A stretch of 64,000 bases of DNA from Pseudoips prasinana. Its lineage: Eukaryota > Arthropoda > Insecta > Lepidoptera > Nolidae. Of this stretch, positions 10,803 through 21,280 are shown piece by piece. The stretch's first letter is position 1, and each line of letters starts with the position of its first letter. The stretch spans positions 30,463,934 through 30,527,933 of the forward strand of contig OX621252.1 in NCBI GenBank assembly GCA_951640165.1, in the 5' to 3' direction. The position numbers and the translations under genes were made by a program. The notes below the pieces were generated by a model that searched no databases, was not told where the DNA came from, and saw only the letters and a list, made by a program, of their open reading frames with translations.

Positions 10803-10890
10803 ACATACATAGACTCACGTCTGTTTCCCAGAGAGGTAGGCAGAAACAACTGATTTCAATTCGTCACGATCTTTGCATACCTCTTTCGTT
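10803..10890 (-). repeat. RTE-type LINE tail, (TGTA)n family
   Basis: Minus-strand copy of the family at 2022 and 28193. On the plus strand it reads ACATACATAGACTCACGTCT, TTTCCCAGAGAGGTAGGCAG and CACGATCTTTGCATACC. It begins one base after MITE-I, so the MITE lies next to its tail. Confidence 0.6.
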
Positions 10891-10907
10891 ATGTAGGTAT
10901 TCAAAAT

Positions 10908-10980
10908 TATTATAAGGAAGTTTGAACAGTTATCTAGTTGCCATAGTAGAGGGTCTAGGATCAGTTGGCGGTGTGTTAGA
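10908..10980 (+). repeat. SINE-C body fragment
   Basis: AACAGTTATCTAGTTGCCATAG and GGATCAGTTGGCGGTGTGTT (in pieces) match the SINE-C tail. The following SINE-B in minus orientation makes the pair partly palindromic. Confidence 0.5.
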
Positions 10981-10989
10981 TTTTTTTTA

Positions 10990-11279
10990 TAAATAATATC
11001 CTGGGACAATATTTTACACACGGCCATCTGATCCCAAACTAAGCAAAGCTTGTACTATGGAAACCAGATTACTGATATACTACATATACTATTTTTCTTT
11101 TCTCAATACATACCTATAAAGATAAATTACACCCAGACTCAGGACACAAACAGACATGTTTATGCACACAAATATCTGTTCTCTCTTGTGTGTATATTAA
11201 GTAAGTCCTGGTGGGAATCGAAACCACGACCTCGGGCGTGAGAAGCAAGCATTTGCCGACCACGCCAGCAGGCCCGTTA
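10990..11279 (-). repeat. SINE-B, near full length
   Basis: On the plus strand: AATAATATCCTGGGACAAT, GGCCATCTGATCCCAAACTA, GCTTGTACTATGGAAACCAG, ACAAACAGACATGTTTATGC, and the B-box complement GGGAATCGAAACCACGAC. It ends CACGCCAGCAGGCCCGT. A CTCTCTTGTGTGTATATTAA stretch interrupts the usual ATATCTGTCCTGGGTGGG. Confidence 0.85.
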
Positions 11280-11739
11280 AGTTGCCCTGAGATATTTATT
11301 TATTTATATCCTCATATCCTAAAACATTAAAAACTTTTACCCCTTCCACGATTTTTTTAATTTACCCCGCGCTCAAGAATTCTTTCACAATTAACTACAC
11401 CGGCAAAAGTGAGTGACTCTTCCATAACAAAAAGGTACTGTTGAGTAAATTAGTCGACATTCAAATTACTCAAATTGTTTCCAAACAAGGAAGCGGAACA
11501 CTCGTAGTGAGTGAGGTTAATAAAGGAAAGTTACGAGGTGATGAGATAAATATAGGATGGGTTGTCAGGTGGATTAATGATAGACTGGGGATTCTTAACT
11601 TATTAAAGGCCTACTTAATTTAAAAGCTGAACAGTTGAAACAATGTACCGGTAAATTGAAACATGGAACAATGTATACAGTACATACTAATTAAGGTAAA
11701 GGCAATTTTGAATTTGAACTCTTGAAGCTTTAATAATAA
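11280..11739. other. No recognised gene
   Basis: Moderately AT-rich DNA. A 60-residue open frame at 11441-11623 has no recognisable motif and no splice or start context that would support it. Confidence 0.45.
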
Positions 11740-11830
11740 CTGCCTGTGCCCCGCGGTTTTACCCGCGTTAAGCTTTAAAAATTATCACAGCTCCTCCCCT
11801 GTAGGTGAAAGCGTTATTATATGTGGCCTT

Positions 11831-12070
11831 TGACGGTCACCGTAGCCTAGTTGGTAGTGCTCCTGACTACTAAGCTGGTGGTCCTGGGTTCGAATCCCGG
11901 TATATATTTGTGTGATGAGCACGAATATTTGTTTCTGAGTCATGGATGTTTTCTTTGTATATAAGTATTTATCTATCTATATAAGTATGTATATCGTCGC
12001 CTGGTACCCATAATACAAGCTTTGCTTAGTTTGGGGCTAGGATGATCTGTGTGACATTGTCCCAAGATAT
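11831..12070 (+). repeat. SINE-A inside a Helitron
   Basis: A tRNA-like head GGTCACCGTAGCCTAGTTGG (A box) and GGGTTCGAATCCC (B box) is followed by TGATGAGCACGAATATTTGT, TCTATATAAGTATGTATATC and TTTGGGGCTAGGATGATCTG. It ends at ACATTGTCCCAAGATATG. The Helitron text continues on both sides (ATGTGGCCTT before, ATGTTGACCCGACCTC after). Confidence 0.85.
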
Positions 12071-12128
12071 GTTGACCCGACCTCTTAGTAATATACATGC
12101 AAAATTTGAAGTAAATCTATGCAGTACT

Positions 12129-12337
12129 ACAGGCATCACAAAAATCCGGAAGGAAACCCTGGGATCACCAGGAAGTCTTACGGAAGCCCCGAGAAGTTTA
12201 GGAGACCTGATATGCTTCTGGAAGGAGGTGGGCTGGATGGAATGAAGGCTGCCATGGCTCATGTACAATGGTCCACATCAGGACTAAGTGCGGAAACCAC
12301 ACCCACTAGCATATTAGTGGGGACAAATGATGATGAT
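12129..12337 (+). mobile_element. Short insert with (GAT)n end in Helitron
   Basis: The insert is absent from the sister Helitron at 12924. The flanks are GCAGTACT (12121-12128) and GCGGTACT (12338-12345), an 8-bp duplication with one change. It ends in GATGATGATG, like the RTE-mobilised families of this window. Its body (GGGATCACCAGGAAGTCTTA and onward) was not recognised. Confidence 0.6.
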
Positions 12338-12513
12338 GCGGTACTTTTTGAGTTTAGCCCGGACATACATACAGACAAACAGACAAAAATTCTAAAAACT
12401 ATATTTTTGGCTTCGATATTGTCTGTAGATCACGCCCCAAGTATACTTTTATAAAAATATTCAATGTACAGTTTTGACTTTCCTACGATTTTATTAAATG
12501 TATAGATAAGATT

Positions 12514-12600
12514 TGACGGGCCGGTTAGCGGGGTTGATAGATACTTGCCTTTCAAGCCGCAGTTCATGGGTTCGATTCCCACCCAGGACTGATATTTGTG
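12514..12600 (+). repeat. SINE-B head only
   Basis: TGACGGGCCGGTTAGCGGGG, TTCATGGGTTCGATTCCCAC and CCAGGACTGATATTTGTGTC are present. After 12600 the text switches to TTTCCCAGAGTGGTAGG, a word of the (TGTA)n RTE tail, so the SINE is truncated or recombined there. Confidence 0.65.
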
Positions 12601-12923
12601 TCTATTTCCCAGAGTGGTAGGTAGTAGCGCACGCGACTCCTGTGATTTAGACTCCAAACCAAAACTTATGGTTCACATAAATAGTTACCCGGACTCAAAA
12701 TGGAAACACAAGGGCATCTTTCATTACTAAAATTTTGAAATGACGTGAAACTTGAAATTTATTATTATTCCATATAATATACACATTATTTTGAAATAAA
12801 TTTAACATTTTTGTGAGTTGAAACTGCTTGAGGCGCGGTGAGCACTTTTTGGGTGAACAAAAAGCGTGAAACTCGCGTCATCGTCATCTCACGTTTCCAA
12901 TAAGTTATGTATATTATTATGTA

Positions 12924-13247
12924 CTAGCTGTGCCCCGCGGTTTTACCCGCGTTAAACTTTATAAATTGTCACAGCTCCTCCCCCGTAGGTGATAGCGTGA
13001 TAATATGTAGCCTCTATGTTGACCCGACCTCTTAGTTATGTTCATGCAAAATTTTAAGTAAGTCCATGCAGTACCTACTTTTTGAGTTTAGCCCGGACAT
13101 ACATACAGACAAACAGACACACAGACAAAAATTCTAAAAACTATATTTTTGGCTTCGATATCGATTGTAGATCACGCCCCAAGTATCCTTTAAAAAAATA
13201 TTCAATGTACAGTTTTGACTTTCCTACGATTTTATTATATGTATAGA
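12924..13247 (-). mobile_element. Helitron (subtype 2), uninterrupted
   Basis: Plus strand CTAGCTGTGCCCCGCGGTTT to ATGTATAGA; read on the minus strand it is 5'-TC...CTAG-3'. The base before is A and the base after is T, as expected for Helitron insertion between A and T. The near-palindrome GCGGTTTTACCCGCG lies next to the CTAG end. Length is 324 bp, with no coding capacity. It is the reference for the two insertions at 11740-12506. Confidence 0.75.
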
Positions 13248-13489
13248 TACTGTGTATATACGTACATGTATATACCTACGTGAGTTTCTAATATACATTA
13301 AATATGTATAGAGTATATCTCAATGTGAAGTTAACTGTTATGATGATTATTATTTAGATTAGAAGTGACAAAAATAGTTTTCAATTCCATCGGCACTCTC
13401 CAAAGACTGCCCCGCACGTTTTTACAAATACACATTATTCCTAGAACTATGTAATTAATACACAAAACTTAATACTGTGTAGCCGACTT

Positions 13490-14060
13490 CAAGAAATTAT
13501 TTCCTAGTATATGAAATTCAAAATTAATTTATTCCATAATAATATTACATTTGTGCGGAATCGTCAATATTTTGTACCCTACCGTGCAGTGCATGCACCT
13601 ACACTGCCAGAAAACTCAGTAGGAACCCTGTTTTAAAATATTTATCCTTTTATTATTTTTATTTAATGTGGTAAATTAGAGCGACTCAATCCCAAGCTGT
13701 AATGACACTTAAATACTCAGAAGTTTTGTAATAAGGCCTGCTACACAATTTGGCTTTTATAATTTAAAACATTCCATAAAAGAGATACTTATTTTGTGAA
13801 GACGCGTGGTATTTAACACAAAGTTATGCTTATATCCGGTATTTATATTATGAGTATCACTCCTTTTACAGAAGCAGTCTTTATTTTTATGCATATAAAT
13901 TACATTGTCATACATATTATACTGACATGCTACAGTCAGAATGTTAATCTCTTTAAACACCTCTTTTAAAAAATTTCGCGGACCATGTTTACGGTCCATG
14001 CGGACCATGTTGCTCTTACAGTTCTTTTTTTGCAATACAAATATGGTTTTAATGTCTGCA
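13490..14060 (-). pseudogene. CR1/Jockey-like LINE C-terminus and 3' UTR
   Basis: Minus-strand frame 14035-13757 reads in part NFVLNTTRLHKISISFMECF, preceded by DCFCKRSDTHNINTGYKHN. This resembles the end of CR1/Jockey-type reverse transcriptases, where NTR...H...FM/G...YN motifs follow the thumb. It stops early after FKL. Downstream (13490-13700) lies the 3' UTR with CAGTGTAGGTGCATGCACTG. A second copy at 15205-15665 has the matching phrase NLTLHATRLLKISYSFMGQC. Both are 5'-truncated relics. Clade placement is by motif memory and moderately sure. Confidence 0.55.
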
Positions 14061-14334
14061 GTGCTACCTCAGAGAAGAATTCCATAGGACATTATACTGT
14101 GAAAATAATCATCATCATAATAATATGAATAGTCCAACCATATTATAATATTACAAAACATATAACATAATAACCACGACCTCATTCCCATTGATTTCTC
14201 CAAACACATGTTAACTCACAACTATTTTTAATATACCCGGAATTATTTATAGTTGACTCGTATTAACATGGACCTATAACAAGTGTTTATTTTATTTATA
14301 AAAATAATATTTCTAAATTTTAATATTTTGTTTC

Positions 14335-14670
14335 AGATTCAGTTCCGGTACACACAAAAAATAACACAGTAATTGGAAGTTATCCAACGTGACGCAGTAG
14401 GAAAGGTACATATGTGATTCTGAAGATGTTGGTATCAGTGAAATCAAACTTTTGGAGTGGGAAGTGAAATGGAGTGAAACTGATTTTTGTATCATTTGAT
14501 ATTGTGCCATCAATGTGTCGTTTTAATGTGAAATCTGATTGTGTTAATGATGTGTTTGTGATTCGGACGCCAATTGGTGATCATGGCGAAAGATATGAAC
14601 TTATATGTGTTTGTGATTGCGGTTGTTTTGCTGGCATCGATACACACGAGTTTGGAGATTGTAGATTCAC
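14335..14670 (+). CDS. Candidate host exon: 5' leader and signal peptide
   Basis: This is a possible first coding exon; the gene was not recognised. A T-rich run ends TTTTGTTTCAG at 14334, a good splice acceptor, and TCAC|GTGAGT at 14670/14671 is a strong donor. The ATG at 14583 (context GATCATGGCG) opens 29 codons plus one base: MAKDMNLYVFVIAVVLLASI then HTSLEIVDS. That is a short polar N-terminus, a hydrophobic core of about 13 residues and a small-residue region, i.e. a plausible secretory signal. No upstream ATG lies in the same frame within the exon. The bases before 14583 would be 5' leader. A SINE-F starts 41 bases after the donor. Later exons were not found. It could also be a chance combination of splice-like sites. 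Confidence 0.45.
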
Positions 14671-14711
14671 GTGAGTATTTATATGAGGTCTTTCTAACAC
14701 ATATCATTTTT

Positions 14712-14906
14712 ACTGCACGTGTGGTGCGGCGGCTAAGACAGTTCAACTCCTGCGCCGGACTACTTTTAGTGTGACCCAAAAATAGTTATTTGAATGTAAT
14801 TTGTGTCCGTCTATTATATGTTTGTAAAGTACCCCGCGATACAGGAACCAGAATCCCTAGTGCGGGTGCGGGCGGGTGGCCTTTAAAAAAAGGAGAAAAA
14901 AAAATC
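14712..14906 (+). repeat. SINE-F
   Basis: ACTGCACGTGTGGTGCGGCG and GGCTAAGACAG form the head. Part of the anticodon/B-box region is lost. TAATTTGTGTCCGTCTATTA and TGTAAAGTACCCCGCGA follow, then an A-rich tail ending near 14906. An 18-bp perfect hairpin (14958-14975 and 14980-14997) lies just downstream. Confidence 0.7.
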
Positions 14907-15204
14907 ACCTAACCACCTAATATCAAGAATGCTCATCTTTATTAAGCATACGTGAAAGATTTTGATTGACATTTGATAGCAAATGTCAATCAAAATCCTT
15001 TATATTTTACAAAGAGTTGCTTCATCTAAAATTGAGTTTATAAATCACCCCTAAAGTTCATATCTCAACAAAATTTCATCTATATTTTATTCTACCATTA
15101 CATTACTACTTACATTCGGTTATAAATGAAAATTACTTAGAACAGAAATCTTGAGTTTGTCATCCATGATATTCAGTGCTAAATATTTTCTTTTATTAGA
15201 TTCT

Positions 15205-15665
15205 GAAGAAAGGAGATGGCGCTAGAATTCAAATTCAAATTCAAAATTCAGTTCTTCCGTAATAAATTTAAATCTATGTGTAATCGTCATTATTTTACTC
15301 TTCCGCGCAATGCATGACCTGGCAGCTACCGAGAAACGCTGCCAAAAAACTAAGAAGGAATGCTTTTTTGAAATAATTTTGAGAATGAATTTGAAATGTG
15401 TGTTGACTAAGAACAACTGAATTCCAAGCAGTTGTGTCATTTCAAAAATCAAAAATGTTTTAATAAACTTCCCAATGATTTTAGATAATTATTTGTAGAC
15501 AATTCTCTATTATAATTGGGAAGTTTGTTATAGAATCTTATTGCTTGCTACATTGCCCCATAAAAGAATAACTTATTTTGAGGAGACGGGTGGCATGTAA
15601 TGTAAGATTAGAATATCACCTACGTTTGCATTATAGTACTATTCACTCACTGTGCCAAATCCAAA
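15205..15665 (-). pseudogene. CR1/Jockey-like LINE end, second copy
   Basis: The minus strand near 15640-15570 reads NLTLHATRLLKISYSFMGQC, then hits stops. The rest is 3' UTR with GCATTGCGCGGAAGAG and an (ATTCAA)n-like stretch at 15225-15245. It is the same family as 13490-14060, better preserved in the UTR, and has no functional protein. Confidence 0.55.
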
Positions 15666-15686
15666 AACTATGCAGAGAAAATTAAT

Positions 15687-15934
15687 CCGGCGTGGAGTGG
15701 TTGTTAATTGCTTTGGACGCCGCAGGCCGTGGGTTCAATTCCTACCCAGGACATATATTTGTGTGCCTGAACATGTCTGTTTGCCCTGAGTCTCAGTGTC
15801 ATTATCTATTTAAGTATGTATTTACAAAAAAGAAGAATAAGTATTATATCAGTTATCTGGTTTCCATAGTACAAGTTCTGTTTAGTTTGGGATCAGATGA
15901 CCGTGGGTACTGTCCTAAGATATTATTATTATTT
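15687..15934 (+). repeat. SINE-B
   Basis: Degraded head (GGCGTGGAGTGGTTG), B box GGGTTCAATTCC, CCCAGGACATATATTTGTGT, CATGTCTGTTTGCCCTGAG, TATCTGGTTTCCATAGTACA and TTTGGGATCAGATGACCG, ending in TATTATTATTATT. Confidence 0.8.
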
Positions 15935-16530
15935 CTAAATGACAAACTTTAGAATTGAGCAAAGAGTTACTTCGTCGAAAACCATCATCCATAATGTTCA
16001 TTGCTCAAAAATGTTGCCCTATATTTATCTTTCCTGCGGAAATGGAGATGCCGATAGATTCTCGCCACTAGTGTTGCGGTACGGTGCTACTAACTCACAG
16101 TTATAAATCATAAATCTATGAATTCAAAACATTAGGATTGTTGAATGATAGCCCACACATTATTATTAACAGAAGCGGTATATTGATAGTCGCTTTCATT
16201 CTGTATAATTGTGTTGAATTACATTTACACACAATTAAAGTAAATCGTGTTTAAAATATAATCTTAAAACCCGTCTTTTATACAATAAAACCCTTCAATG
16301 CAATATAATTTACTACCTTTACCTTTAGATAAACTTATGCATACATAGACTTATATGTTAAATAGTATATATTGTTAGTAGTATTAGTATATTATTTGAG
16401 TTGTCTAGCTGCCTAATCATATCACCAGGTGATCACAGAAACAGAGAGGTGGCACAACTCTGACCCAAAGGTAAACACTTAATATATGAATGTATAAAAA
16501 GATAACAGTGGATTAAAATATTAATAGACT

Positions 16531-16745
16531 TACTGTGTGGTGTCGACGATGAGTAGCCCCACCGTATTTCATCCCGAAAAGGGCGTAAAAGAGATCCAGA
16601 AGGAATACCTATCAGAGAACGAGCAGCAGTGTCTCTCTGCGAGCAATGACTGTCATACTCTGATCGCCAACCAGTCTGCCAAGCGTAGTGAGTATGGCTT
16701 ATTCTCCCATTATTGGGCAGTTTTTTGTCCAACCTTGGACTTTAT
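16531..16745 (+). repeat. Family E copy
   Basis: TACTGTGTGGTGTCGACGAT, CATCCCGAAAAGGGCG, ATCAGAGAACGAGCAGCAGT and CTGATCGCCAACCAGTCTGC match the other E copies at 6381, 39061, 44437, 46460 and 51415. The (ATG)n tail is missing. A 99-residue frame on the opposite strand is a by-product of the repeat. Confidence 0.6.
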
Positions 16746-17126
16746 TCCGTTAGCTCTCCTTTCCATACTAGAAGTACTTCGCAGGAAGAATAAATTTTAA
16801 ATTTCCACACGTGTTACGTAACACTATTCATACCAAAACTGAATCAGTTTATATATTTCTGCCGTCAGTTTTTTACGATAGAACACATTTAATTTCACGC
16901 CCACAAAATATACAGTTGTATTAAAAACGTTACGGAAATGCGTGATTTACGTACATATTACGTAAACAAGAATAATATTAGACCGCAAACACTAATAAAA
17001 CATCATAAAGTTTTACATTATTATATGTTCTGTATATATCCTTGATTTTTTCACCGAATTATTATTCCACGAAGTTAAGAAGATGTTTATTTTAATGCAG
17101 ACAGGATAAGACCTACTTACCCCTTA

Positions 17127-17463
17127 ATGATGATGATGATGTAGTCTTCCCAGCCGAATTTCGGCCACGGCGGCCATTCTCAATGGAGATTAGCCAATTG
17201 CGCCGGACATATTATAGTGTCTATTCCATCACTCTCATGATCCGATGGGACGACTAGCGACACAACCAGAAAGAGGTCTGGTACAGGACCGACGGCTTTA
17301 CGTGCTCTCCGAGGCACGGGGGTGTACTACCGCCAACTTCCAGACTTCGGGCTGAAACTGAGAAATTTCTTTTTACGGAAAAATTTCAAAGACCCGGGAT
17401 TTGAACCCAGGACCTCATGTTCTGCAGTTGAACACGCTACCGCTAGACCAGCGAGGCAGTCAG
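17127..17463 (-). repeat. SINE-H, near full length, (ATG)n end
   Basis: On the minus strand the head reads GCCTCGCTGGTCTAGCGGTA and GGGTTCAAATCCCGGGT, tRNA-like A and B boxes. The body has TTTTTCCGTAAAAAG, TGGCGGTAGTACACCCCCGT and CGTGGCCGAAATTCGGCTGG, with a terminal (ATC)n. On the plus strand the (TGA)n tract starts at 17127. Other copies are at 19.8, 20.6, 22.5, 40.8-41.2, 44.8 and 61.8 kb. Confidence 0.8.
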
Positions 17464-17764
17464 CACGGAGTCATTACATAATGTGCGGGCGAAGACGCGG
17501 GCATAGCTAGTAAAAATATAAATAGAGTTAAGTTCTGGGTTTATACCCATACAACTGATCTTTAAAGCATGATTCAGTATTAAATTAATGTTCCCATAAA
17601 ACATTTCAACTAGAATTTAAAGGTCACACATGCGTTATTGTTTTACAAATCATTGGCTCATCGCCCGCGCATCATTTTAACTCGCATACTTTGATGATTC
17701 ATAAGTATTTTTGAAGTATTGGTTACTATTTTGAATAGAACTAACTTTGCAGCTTTGGTACTAT

Positions 17765-17955
17765 GAAATATAGTATTCATCATCATCATTATCATGTGAA
17801 AGACGCCCACAACTGGACAAAGGCCTCCCCCAAAGATCTCCACAATTGCCGATCTTGCGCTATCCGCATCCAGCGACTTCTAGCGACCCTCATAAGATCG
17901 TCGGTCCATATTGTAGGGGGCCTGCCCTCGCAACGTCTTACGGTTTGTAGTAATA
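17765..17955 (-). repeat. RTE LINE 3' end with (ATG)n
   Basis: On the minus strand the end of an RTE-like ORF2 reads PPTIWTDDLMRVARSRWMRI then AQDRQLWRSLGEAFVQLW. On the plus strand it starts in CATCATCATCATTATCATG. The 5' side breaks at about 17955. The relic is truncated. Confidence 0.7.
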
Positions 17956-18131
17956 CGGTATTAATTGGCTTTAATGCTATTGAAATTAGCCTTGTGGTTT
18001 CCGGTCCTGAAAGAATAACAGGGCTACCCCAACCCATCCCGTACGTTTTGTAAAAGGCGACTTAGGGATACACCATATAGTCGCGCAGCAGCGCCACCTG
18101 TGTATTAGCTAACAATTAACAGGTTATTTCT

Positions 18132-18850
18132 CTAGGATAAATACTGCGACCGTTTTCGCGACATGAAGCGTGACTCCTACATTAGAATCCTAGTTATTAA
18201 AATAGTACAGACGCCAGCACATCCAGCTATCCCAATCTGTCAAATTTCCTTTATAGATTTTCAACTTTATCACATAAGGTCCACTTTCAATTGAGGAAAT
18301 TTGAGAGATTGGGGTAGCTTGATGTGCTGGCGTCTGTACCTTTTGACAAATTTACTTGAAATTTAAATTAAAGTAATTTTCGTGAAAATAGTCTCTATTA
18401 CCTACTCTTCAATATTGCAATCATCAAAGGTTGTTACTCTAGGAATAGTACTTCAACCTTTTTCACGACATGAAACGCGACTCCTACATTTGAATCCTAG
18501 TTATTAAAACAGTAACTTTCGACAAATTTACGTGGAATCTACATTGAAATATTTTTCCGTAAAAGTAATTTCTTTTACTCCTGAATTTTGCAAATATCAA
18601 AGATTTCTCCAGGTATAGTACTTCAACCATTTTCTCAACATAGCGCATTACTCCTATGTTAGAATCTTAGTTATTAAAATAGTACCTTTTGACAAATTTA
18701 CTTGAAATTTAAATTGAAATATTTTTCCGTGAAAGTAATTTCTTTTACTCTTCAACTTTTCAAACATCAAAGCTTCCTCTAGGAATAGTACTTTATCATT
18801 AAATTACGCGCGTCTCCCACGCTTGCATCCTAGATATTACACGAATAGTA
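18132..18850. repeat. About 170-bp tandem array, four units
   Basis: Unit starts (CTAGGATAAAT, CTAGGAATAGTACTTCAACC, CCAGGTATAGTACTTCAACC, CTAGGAATAGTACTTTATC) lie at 18132, 18439, 18609 and 18779. Spacing is 170 bp once the MITE at 18208-18336 is removed from unit 1 (173 bp there). Units share GACTCCTACATT, ATTAAAATAGTACCTTTTGA and ATTTTTCCGT(A/G)AAAGTAATT. The last unit is incomplete. Confidence 0.8.
18208..18336. mobile_element. MITE-I in the tandem array
   Basis: The 129-bp fold-back element opens CAGACGCCAGCACATCCAGC and closes with the near-exact complement GATGTGCTGGCGTCTG. The inverted arms are over 40 bp long around a short AT-rich centre. TA lies on both sides (18206-18207, 18337-18338). 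The sister tandem units read ATAGTACCTTTTG without it, which is the empty site. Confidence 0.9.
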
Positions 18851-19135
18851 AACACTAGTGAACTTTTCGCATCTATTTCTGTCAAAAGTGTCTCTGTCGA
18901 CCCATTTCGTTGATCTGGCTACCGTCCAAACTGAACGTAGTATGTTGCACCAACGATTTTGTCATAGCCCGCCTGTCAATGATACGTTCACCCAGAATTT
19001 TTACGGCTGATAAAATTGGGGTGATTATGTTGTTTTGGTGGGCAATAATATGGTTTTATGTGAGAGTTTTGGTTTGTTAATGTTGGGGTTAGTAAGACAT
19101 TTTGCTGTTATTTTTGTTTATTTAAAATGTATATA

Positions 19136-19269
19136 CAGATGCCAGCACATCCAGCTACCCCAATCTGTCAATTTTTTTTATAGATTTTCAACTTTATCAC
19201 ATAAGCATAAGGTTCACTTTCAATTGGGGAAATTTTACAGATTCGGGTAGCTTGATGTGCTGGCGTCTG
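19136..19269. mobile_element. MITE-I, full length
   Basis: CAGATGCCAGCACATCCAGC to GATGTGCTGGCGTCTG, 134 bp, flanked by TA at 19134-19135 and 19270-19271. The central AAGCATAAGGTTCACTTTC is shared with the other copies. It has no coding capacity. Confidence 0.85.
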
Positions 19270-19419
19270 TAGATACAAATAATAGAAATATAATTAAGAT
19301 AAATAAAAGGGCATGACTTATTTCTAAAGAATTCTCTTCCAGCTGAAGATCCTCTAATGAGAACAAGTCAGTACAAAAACGAGTATGCTCTAGACCTCGG
19401 GGTCACAGTTGAAGTAATA

Positions 19420-19765
19420 TTTAGATGTTACGAAACGAAACTGGCTATCGGAAAAAGGAAGAAAGAAAATGTGTCCTCGCAACTTTTTCTCTTACCCCTT
19501 AAGTTATATACTAAACGTAACTTTCTATCTTTCATTCTTCACTAACTTATATCTCTCATTCTCTTTTCGTAACGCTCTCGTCGAGCTTACTCCCTAAGTT
19601 AGTTAGTTAAGTATCTGTAGTGTTAATCCCACTAGAGAGTTACATTTTGTATATTACTGTAGAGGCAAGAAAGAGAGGTGCGAGTACACATTTTCTTTCT
19701 CTATTTCATTCATAGCCAGCTACGTTTGAAGTTTTACTTCAGTCGTGTGATCTAACACTCGATTT
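19420..19765. repeat. Family J copy
   Basis: Words shared with 36768-36905 include GAGAGTTACATTTTGTATAT, AGAGGCAAGAAAGAGAGGTG and CATAGCCAGCTACGTTTGAA. Left part: GTTACGAAACGAAACTGGC and the TCTATCTTTCATTCTTCACT stretch. The class is unknown. Confidence 0.45.
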
Positions 19766-19828
19766 TTCTTTATTAATTCCGTTCCTCCCGTGTTGTCATG
19801 TAATTAAATGATGTAATTAAACGTGACA

Positions 19829-20180
19829 TCTACCTTGTTGTCTAGCGGTAGCGTGTTGAACCTCAGATAACGAGGTCCTGGGTTCCAATACCGGGTCGGG
19901 CAAAAAGTAGTTTTGAGATTTTTCTGTAAAACGAATAATTTGAATATCAGCCTGAAGTCTGAAAGTTGGCGGTTTTATACCCCCGTGCCTCGGAGAGCAT
20001 GTAAAGCCGTCGGTCTTGTACCTACTTGAAGTCTTTCCAGTCGTGTCGCTAGTCGTCCCATCGATTCATGAGAGTGATGGAATAGAAAGTGCTTCTGTGT
20101 TTGCACTCACACTTGAGCACTATAATATGTCCCGCGCAGGTGGCAAGTTTGCATTGAGAATGGTCACCGTGGCTTCGATG
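19829..20180 (+). repeat. SINE-H
   Basis: TCTAGCGGTAGCGTGTTGAA, GAGGTCCTGGGTTCCAATAC and GGGTCGGGCAAAAAGT form the head. Then CCCCCGTGCCTCGGAGAGCA, GTCGTCCCATCGATTCATGA and ATAATATGTCCCGCGCAGG follow. The (ATC)n tail is absent. Confidence 0.8.
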
Positions 20181-20605
20181 TTCAATAGTATCAATTTGGT
20201 GCAGCATTAACTGAGACCAAAAACTTAACATCTCAACAACTTAGTAAATAATTAAAACATTTGAAACTCTTACCCGCTGCTAAACTATACAAAACAAACC
20301 TATTTACGTAGCAATTCTTAATCTTAACCATAAGAATTCACAGTAAAGGGTACACATAATCCAGCGGAGTTAAGATAAACAGCAATTAGTTGAATATAAA
20401 GCTTAAGCAAAGTAAATGGCGCGGTATTATGAGGCGTCGTTACTAAGTGCGGGTAAATACTTATTATCGCGTTTATTCTCGTGTATGTGAGATGTGATGC
20501 TCGTATGGTAATCAATTTTGTAGGTTTTGTCTCTCTCTATCTCTGTGATAAATTTCTTAAGAGTATGACTGCCTCGTTGTAGCAGTACCGTTCATAACGT
20601 TTGAA

Positions 20606-21216
20606 TGCCTCGTTGGTCTAGCCGTAGCGTTGACGTCTATACATTGCGCGATATTGACATGTGTATATTTTCTAATTTAATTCCGTGACATTTTTACTTT
20701 TATTTGTTTTTATGTTTAAATTTGTAATTGCATTGCTTCTAATATTAAGCAAAAATTATAACAAAATAAAATCCAGTTGCATGCTCTAACAGGCTGGACA
20801 AAGCGGACTAACATTTTACTATCACCCTTAAATGTACATTATCTACCTGTGTTCGCAATAAATAAATTTGTATTTGTATTTGTTCAACCGCAGAAAATGA
20901 GGTACTAGGTTCAAATCCTGGGTCGAGACGCAAAGTGATTTTGGGATTTTTCCGTAAAAAGAAATTTCTTAGTATCAGCCCGAAGTCTGGAAGTTGGCGG
21001 TATTATACCCCCGTACCTCGGAGAGCACTTAAAGCCGTCGGTCTTGTACCTGACCCTTTTATGGTCGCTAGTCGTCCCATCGGATCATGAGAGTGATGGA
21101 ATAGAACGTGCCCCTGTGTTTGCGCACACACTTGTGCGCTATAATATGTCCCGCGTAATTGGCTAATCTCCATTGAAAATGGCCGCCTTGGCCGAAATTC
21201 GACCGGGAAGACATCA
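20606..21216 (+). repeat. SINE-H split by a LINE-like tail
   Basis: The head TGCCTCGTTGGTCTAGCCGT stops at about 20634 and resumes at 20881 with GTTCAACCGCAGAAAATGAG. The rest of the SINE is nearly complete to CGAAATTCGACCGGGAAGAC. The inserted 20635-20880 segment ends AATAAATAAATTTGTATTTG, consistent with a polyadenylated retroelement tail in plus orientation. Confidence 0.7.
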
Positions 21217-21280
21217 CCTTTTAAAAAGTTAGGTTGAGCCTATAAAAGTGAAATTTATTTTTTTTTGCTAGGAAAAAGTT

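Larger units (their letters stand above)
11740..12506 (-). mobile_element. Helitron (subtype 2) with two insertions
   Basis: On the plus strand the 3' end reads CTGCCTGTGCCCCGCGGTTT (other copies CTAGCTGTGCCCC), with the near-palindrome GCGGTTTTACCCGCG. The 5' end is at 12506 (plus ATGTATAGA, minus TCTATACAT). Aligned to the clean copy at 12924-13247 it carries a SINE-A (11831-12070) and a 209-bp insert (12129-12337). It is short and non-autonomous, with no Rep or helicase. Confidence 0.7.
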
